Source: an uncultured bacterium (GTDB lineage Bacteria; Cyanobacteriota; Vampirovibrionia; Gastranaerophilales; Gastranaerophilaceae). From it: a DNA stretch of 8,052 bases. Where the stretch lies: NCBI GenBank assembly GCA_949299435.1, contig CASGAK010000042.1, forward strand, positions 1 through 8,052. Reading direction: 5' to 3'. Each line of letters starts with the position of its first letter. Within the stretch, counting starts at the first letter, position 1. Shown here piece by piece: positions 4,060 to 8,052 of this stretch. The notes beneath the pieces were generated by a model. It searched no databases. It saw only the letters and a list, made by a program, of their open reading frames with translations, and was not told where the DNA came from. Both the position numbers and the translations under genes were made by a program.

Positions 4060-5950
4060 TGACTTCAACTTTTTCCTCATTAGTCTTTTTTGCTTTTCCC
4101 TTGCGAGAAGAAGATCCCCTGTTAGGACGGCGAGTTTTTTTAGGTTTTTCTTCTGTATTTTCAACTGCTATCTGAGTTTCTTCAGTGACTGATTCAATTT
4201 GTTGTGGAGGAATTTCAGTTTGGTCTGATTTAGTTTGGTTTTCCTGGTCTTGTTTTTTGTTTTTTCTGTTTTTTCTACCTTTAGTTTTCTTTTCTGTAAT
4301 TTTCTCTTGGGCTTCTTGTCCAACTTGTTCATTGACCATGACAGCTTCTACAACCGGTTTTATTTCTTCTAGCGGTTTAATTATTGTATCTGCTGTTGGA
4401 ATTTCCTCATTTTCTTTTATTTCTGTTTTGATTTCAGTCGTTATTTCTCTGTCTTTTCTTTCAAATTTATTACGTTTATTCTTTTGTTTTTTGTTGTTTT
4501 CGCGTTTTTCAACTTCTTGAATTGCAGTTTGAGCCGGATTTTCAACTTCAATAGCTGCAGGAGCTTGTAATTCTATGATTTGCTCAGGCTGCTGTGTCTG
4601 TTGAGGTTTGTTTTGTTTGTTATTATTGTTGTTATTCTTTTTGAAGTTGTTTACCGGTAGTTTTAATTTTGCAGCTTTAGCTCTGTATTCACCTTCAGCA
4701 GTCGGAGTTGCAAAATTAAATTCATTCATAAAGTAGCCTGTACCTTGACAGTGCGGGCATTTTTTAGTGAATATTTCAGAAAGACTTTGTCCTTGTCTGT
4801 GACGTGTTAATTCAACAAGTCCTAAATCAGATAATTGACCTACTTGCGGTTTAGCTTTATCAGGTTCAAGTGCAATTTCCAATTCTTCCATAATAGCGAG
4901 TTTATCAGCACGTGAAAGCATATCGATAAAGTCTATGATAATCATTCCGCCGATATTGCGAAGTCTTAATTGACGTGCAATTTCATGGACTGCTTCGATA
5001 TTTGTTTTCAAAATAGTTTCATCTTGAGTTGCTGAGCTTATGAATTTCCCGCTGTTTACATCTATTACTGTAAGTGCTTCCGTCTGTTGAATAAACAGAT
5101 AGCCACCTGAGGGCATATTGACTTTTATATTCAATGCGGCTTTGATTTCTTTATGAATATCCATAGCTATAAGCAGTGGCTCTGTACCTTTGTAAAGTGT
5201 TACTTCTATATTTTTATTCATATGCCAGTTTTGCAAAAGATTTTGGACTCTATTCATCGCAAAAGCGGTATCTACAATAATTTCTTTAGTATCTTCAGTG
5301 CAGGCTTCACGAATTACTCTGTATAGTAAGTCTTGATCTCTGTATAAAAGATTAGGGGGTGTCATAGTTTCTGCTGCTGTAATTATATTGTTCCATTTTT
5401 CAAGCAGAATTTCTAAATCCTCTTGGATGTCAGCTTCAGTTTGACCTTCTGCTTCGGTTCTGATAATTACGCCGACTCCCACTGGTTTTATAAGATTTAC
5501 TATTGCTTTTAGTCTTGCTCTTTCTTTTGAATTTTCGATTTTTTTAGAAATGCTTACACCGGGCTCATTGGGCATAAGAACCAAAAATCTGCCGGGAAGA
5601 CTGATTTCTGTAGTGACTCTTGGACCTTTGTGTCCTGTCGGCTCTTTTACTACCTGTACTATCAATTTTTGTTTAGGAGAAAGTTTTTCTTTCAAACTTC
5701 CTTTTCCCATTACATCTTGAGCGTGTAAAAAGCCCATTTTATCTGTACCGACGTTAACGAATGCTGCGTCAATACTCGGTAAAATGTTATCAACTGTTGC
5801 AAGATATACATCACCTAAGAGAACTTCACCTCGGTGAATGAAAAAATCGGTAACTTTTTTACCTTCCAGCACTGCAGCAATATTGTCACGTTCAGCTATG
5901 ACAATTTTTTTAGGTGCAGGCTGATTAGCATTGTTGTTTTTGTTGTTCAT
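4052..5950 (-). CDS. rng: Ribonuclease E/G family endoribonuclease with long low-complexity C-terminal tail
   Basis: 632 residues. RNase E/G cleaves single-stranded AU-rich RNA in rRNA maturation and mRNA decay. An S1 RNA-binding domain lies at about 36-118 (RGEVLLGDVYLATVDNILPS; AFVNVGTDKMGFLHAQD). The 5' sensor region has IIRTEAEGQ (Arg164, Thr165). Catalytic metal ligands are Asp297 in LTVIDVNSGKF and Asp340 in IIIDFIDM, with the same 43-residue spacing as in E. coli RNase E (D303, D346). The zinc-link motif CPHCQGTGYF (Cys398, Cys401) ends the catalytic core. Residues about 411-632 are a disordered Lys/Glu/Gln/Asn-rich tail with a run of six Asn (439-444, an AAY repeat at 4619-4636) and a basic patch KKTRRPNRGSSSRKGKAKK (604-622). 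The long tail after the core is more like RNase E than typical RNase G; it may serve as a scaffold. The start has AAAGGA (5958-5963) seven bases upstream. It follows the radical SAM gene by 15 bases. Confidence 0.95.
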   Translation of the reverse strand: MNNKNNNANQPAPKKIVIAERDNIAAVLEGKKVTDFFIHRGEVLLGDVYLATVDNILPSIDAAFVNVGTDKMGFLHAQDVMGKGSLKEKLSPKQKLIVQVVKEPTGHKGPRVTTEISLPGRFLVLMPNEPGVSISKKIENSKERARLKAIVNLIKPVGVGVIIRTEAEGQTEADIQEDLEILLEKWNNIITAAETMTPPNLLYRDQDLLYRVIREACTEDTKEIIVDTAFAMNRVQNLLQNWHMNKNIEVTLYKGTEPLLIAMDIHKEIKAALNIKVNMPSGGYLFIQQTEALTVIDVNSGKFISSATQDETILKTNIEAVHEIARQLRLRNIGGMIIIDFIDMLSRADKLAIMEELEIALEPDKAKPQVGQLSDLGLVELTRHRQGQSLSEIFTKKCPHCQGTGYFMNEFNFATPTAEGEYRAKAAKLKLPVNNFKKNNNNNNKQNKPQQTQQPEQIIELQAPAAIEVENPAQTAIQEVEKRENNKKQKNKRNKFERKDREITTEIKTEIKENEEIPTADTIIKPLEEIKPVVEAVMVNEQVGQEAQEKITEKKTKGRKNRKNKKQDQENQTKSDQTEIPPQQIESVTEETQIAVENTEEKPKKTRRPNRGSSSRKGKAKKTNEEKVEVNE

Positions 5951-5965
5951 AAAAAAATCCTTTGT

Positions 5966-8052
5966 TTAAACCTCTAACTCTTGATTGTTTTCGTCAAAGA
6001 ACCTTACTCTTGTGATGTCAAATTTTACATCAGGTAATATAAGCTCCATAAGATTGTCTGCTCTCAGCGACGGTATACCGCCTTCAAGGTTCTGACCGGT
6101 TTTTAAAATTATGAATAGACTTCTGTTTTCAAATCTGTATGATTGAATGCATTCTTTGATGTCTACTTTTTTAATTAAACCTTTTTTGTTTTTCTTCTCA
6201 ATAAAAATTTCCTGAGAAGCTAAAACTCTGTCTGTATTATACTTGAAATTTTCAAAATCGTAAAGGGTATCATCAAAAAGTTTTATTTCATATTCTGCCC
6301 ATTGGACGGTTGTATCAATGGATTTTGCGGATTTATCAATTTTTACAATACTTAGTATTTCAGAACCTTTTGGAAGAACTTTTTCCAACTTTAGTTGGAC
6401 TTCTTCTGTTGAATAATTTTCAAGGGTTTCGATATCTACAAGTTCGCAAACACTTTGAGCAAACAAAGGTAGTGCAACTCCCATTGATACCTTCATTGTT
6501 GGGTTAAACCCTTGAGAAAAAGCTATATTTATACCGCTTCTTGATAGTGCTTTCAGAAAAGTATTTTGCCAATCAAGATGTGAAAAGTATCTCAAAATAC
6601 CGGTTTTGGTGAGTTTAATTCTGTATCTGAAAAGTTCTCGATTGTCTGTTTTCTGTGTATGAGGATCTATGGGAGCAAAACTTATTTGTTGAGCTTTTTC
6701 AGATGCTTTATAAGGTTTTGCCAATATTTTATGTGTTTGTAAGTTTTTGCATACTCCGCAATTTACACAGCTTTTTTCGCAAGTCGGAACGATATGGTTT
6801 GTCTGCTCTTTTATGGAAAGTGCTGTTTTGTACTCTGATTTGAACCATTCTTTATCGACTCCGATGTTGATAAAATCCCATGGAAGAGGGGATTCTGTAT
6901 CAAAAGTTTTTTCAGCTAATTCTTCCAATGAAATTCCACATTCTGACGCTGTTTCATGCCAAATATTTTTGTTGAAGTATTCTCCCCAAGCATCAAGATA
7001 GCAACCTTTTTTATAGAGGGCTTCTATGTACTTGCAAAGGCCTCGATCCCCGCGAGTGAGAGCTGCTTCTATTCTTGATACAAATTTGTCGTGGTAATTG
7101 ACTTTTACCCCTTTGATATGGGAAATTTGTTCTTTTAGGTAGTTGATATGTTCTGTTACCTTGTCCAAATTCATTTGACCGTGCCATTGGAAAGGAGTGA
7201 ATGGTTTCGGAACAAAAATTGATAATGTGCATGTGATATCAAGACCGTGATTTAGCCCTTTTTCTTTTTTGATTAATTTTGCACGGTATTTGATTCTTTT
7301 TAACAGTTCAGCCATTTCTTCCATATCTTTTAGAGTTTCTGTCGGAAGCCCGCAGATAAAGTAGAATTTGACTTTAGACCAACCATTTTCATAAAGAGTC
7401 AATACGGCGTTAAAAATTTGGTCTTCTGTAATGTTTTTCTTAATGACATCTCGAAGTCTTTGAGAGCCGGCTTCCGGGGCAAGTGTCATTGTGGATTTTC
7501 TAACGCTTTGTACAAGATTTGCAAGCTCTAGATTAAACCCGTCTATACGCTGGCTTGGCAATGATACTGATACTTTCTTTTCGTTAAAATTAACTGCAAG
7601 TTCTTTTATTACTTCATTTATATTTGAATAGTCGTTTGATGATAAAGATAAAAGAGAATATTCATCATAGCCTGTATTTTTTACAAGTTCTTTTGCAATT
7701 TTGATAATATCTTCTGCAGATCTTTCTCTTATTGGTAGGTTTACGTGTCCTGGCTGACAAAATCTGCACATTCTGCCGCAGCCGCGTCTAATTTCTACAA
7801 TCGCTCTGTCATGTACTGATGATGAAAAAGGTATCGGATAGGATTTTAGTGCTGTTTCATATTTTAACTGTGCAATTCTTTTTGTTACTTCTTTTGAATA
7901 ATCAGGACACCATACCCCTTTTATTTCTGATAATTTTTTTATACGTTCTGCTCTTGGAAGTCCCTTACTTTTTTCCAAGCACTCACAAACTTCTAAAATA
8001 CTGTCTTCACCATCTCCTATTAAAAATCCGTCTATAAAGTCAGCAATAGGAA
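5966..8052 (-). CDS. B12-type radical SAM protein fused to DUF2344, 5' end outside the window
   Basis: The reading frame is open to the right edge: 694 complete codons before the stop are visible. A TTG at 7976-7978 could be taken as a start, but the 24 codons before it read PIADFIDGFLIGDGEDSILE and onward, the conserved end of the N-terminal B12-binding-like domain of TIGR03960 proteins, so the gene is simply cut. Next comes the radical SAM core with CGRMCRFC (7757-7780), a C-x3-C-x2-C motif for the 4Fe-4S cluster that cleaves S-adenosylmethionine, then LAPEAGSQRLR and FICGLPTET. A second cysteine group, CEKSCVNCGVC (6749-6781), may hold another cluster. From RYRIKLTKTGILRYFSHLD to the end is DUF2344 (TIGR03936), a separate gene in many Firmicutes but fused here. 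The exact reaction is not known to me; its habitual place beside RNase E/G suggests RNA or ribosome modification (inference). It is the first visible gene of the minus-strand operon, and its promoter lies outside. Confidence 0.92.
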   Translation of the reverse strand, partial: PIADFIDGFLIGDGEDSILEVCECLEKSKGLPRAERIKKLSEIKGVWCPDYSKEVTKRIAQLKYETALKSYPIPFSSSVHDRAIVEIRRGCGRMCRFCQPGHVNLPIRERSAEDIIKIAKELVKNTGYDEYSLLSLSSNDYSNINEVIKELAVNFNEKKVSVSLPSQRIDGFNLELANLVQSVRKSTMTLAPEAGSQRLRDVIKKNITEDQIFNAVLTLYENGWSKVKFYFICGLPTETLKDMEEMAELLKRIKYRAKLIKKEKGLNHGLDITCTLSIFVPKPFTPFQWHGQMNLDKVTEHINYLKEQISHIKGVKVNYHDKFVSRIEAALTRGDRGLCKYIEALYKKGCYLDAWGEYFNKNIWHETASECGISLEELAEKTFDTESPLPWDFINIGVDKEWFKSEYKTALSIKEQTNHIVPTCEKSCVNCGVCKNLQTHKILAKPYKASEKAQQISFAPIDPHTQKTDNRELFRYRIKLTKTGILRYFSHLDWQNTFLKALSRSGINIAFSQGFNPTMKVSMGVALPLFAQSVCELVDIETLENYSTEEVQLKLEKVLPKGSEILSIVKIDKSAKSIDTTVQWAEYEIKLFDDTLYDFENFKYNTDRVLASQEIFIEKKNKKGLIKKVDIKECIQSYRFENRSLFIILKTGQNLEGGIPSLRADNLMELILPDVKFDITRVRFFDENNQELEV

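Noticed and set aside
4060..4164. Longer version of the 114-residue membrane protein starting at 4164
   Set aside because: The extra 35 residues lie wholly inside the RNase gene in another frame, are very basic and would hide a good signal-type N-terminus. The ATG at 4059 gives the typical short overlap of coupled genes.
3887..4520. Two plus-strand open frames (3887-4192 and 4185-4520) opposite the RNase tail
   Set aside because: They are mirror images of the Lys/Glu-rich tail and membrane protein genes, giving Phe/Ser/Leu-rich nonsense with no ribosome binding site or domain.
4619..4636. Six-codon Asn run (AAY repeat) in the RNase tail as a phase-variable microsatellite
   Set aside because: The codons alternate between AAT and AAC and the unit is three bases, so slippage would change length but not frame. 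It looks like ordinary low-complexity tail.
7011..7232. Minus-strand open frame inside the radical SAM gene
   Set aside because: It overlaps a strongly conserved coding region in another frame and its product shows no recognisable domain.
7976..7978. TTG as the start codon of the radical SAM protein
   Set aside because: The frame continues to the window edge and encodes the conserved IADFIDGFLIGDGED segment of the family, so the gene begins beyond 8052.
1..8052. tRNA, rRNA, CRISPR, insertion sequence or prophage elements
   Set aside because: I saw no cloverleaf sequences, spaced direct repeats, transposase-like frames or terminal inverted repeats; the genes have uniform AT-rich composition.

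Overview
The window is AT-rich bacterial DNA carrying seven complete protein genes plus one gene running off each end. I saw no RNA gene, transposon or CRISPR array. The best guess for the source is a non-photosynthetic relative of cyanobacteria of the Gastranaerophilales (Melainabacteria/Vampirovibrionia) type, probably gut-associated. The reasons are the pilin start MKKGFTMAEVLITLG, a short XRE repressor of a style I associate with that group, a LysM protein without a signal peptide, and a radical SAM/DUF2344 fusion next to an RNase E/G. This placement rests on recognition, not on a search.

Left part (1-1392): a type IV pilin-like gene leaves the window on the minus strand, divergent from a small XRE-type regulator on the plus strand. 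The space between them holds overlapping back-to-back promoter candidates and a repeated TAATTGT word, so the regulator may control itself and the pilin. The regulator runs tail-to-tail, one base apart, into a minus-strand HD-GYP-like phosphohydrolase with an altered signature motif.

Middle part (1393-3487): a 185-base divergent region contains a good promoter with a perfect inverted repeat (TTACCCA-AG-TGGGTAA) between its -35 and -10. It drives a ketopantoate reductase-family gene (panE), followed by a LysM-domain protein with its own strong ribosome binding site. Two long-stem hairpins then separate this plus-strand pair from the minus-strand operon.

Right part (3488-8052, all minus strand, transcribed right to left): a large B12-type radical SAM protein fused to DUF2344 (5' end outside the window), then an RNase E/G with a long low-complexity tail, then two small membrane proteins. 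The gaps are 15 bases, an 8-base overlap and a 7-base overlap, so the four genes look like one translationally coupled operon. The radical SAM and RNase pairing is a familiar neighbourhood. The two small membrane proteins after it are the least explained part. The last one has an N-terminal helix that aligns position by position with a type IV pilin helix but lacks Glu5.

Most of the window is ordinary chromosomal housekeeping and regulation; I found no clear new multi-gene system. The points most worth following are the operator-like palindrome at panE, the two small membrane proteins coupled to RNase E/G, and the RNase tail.
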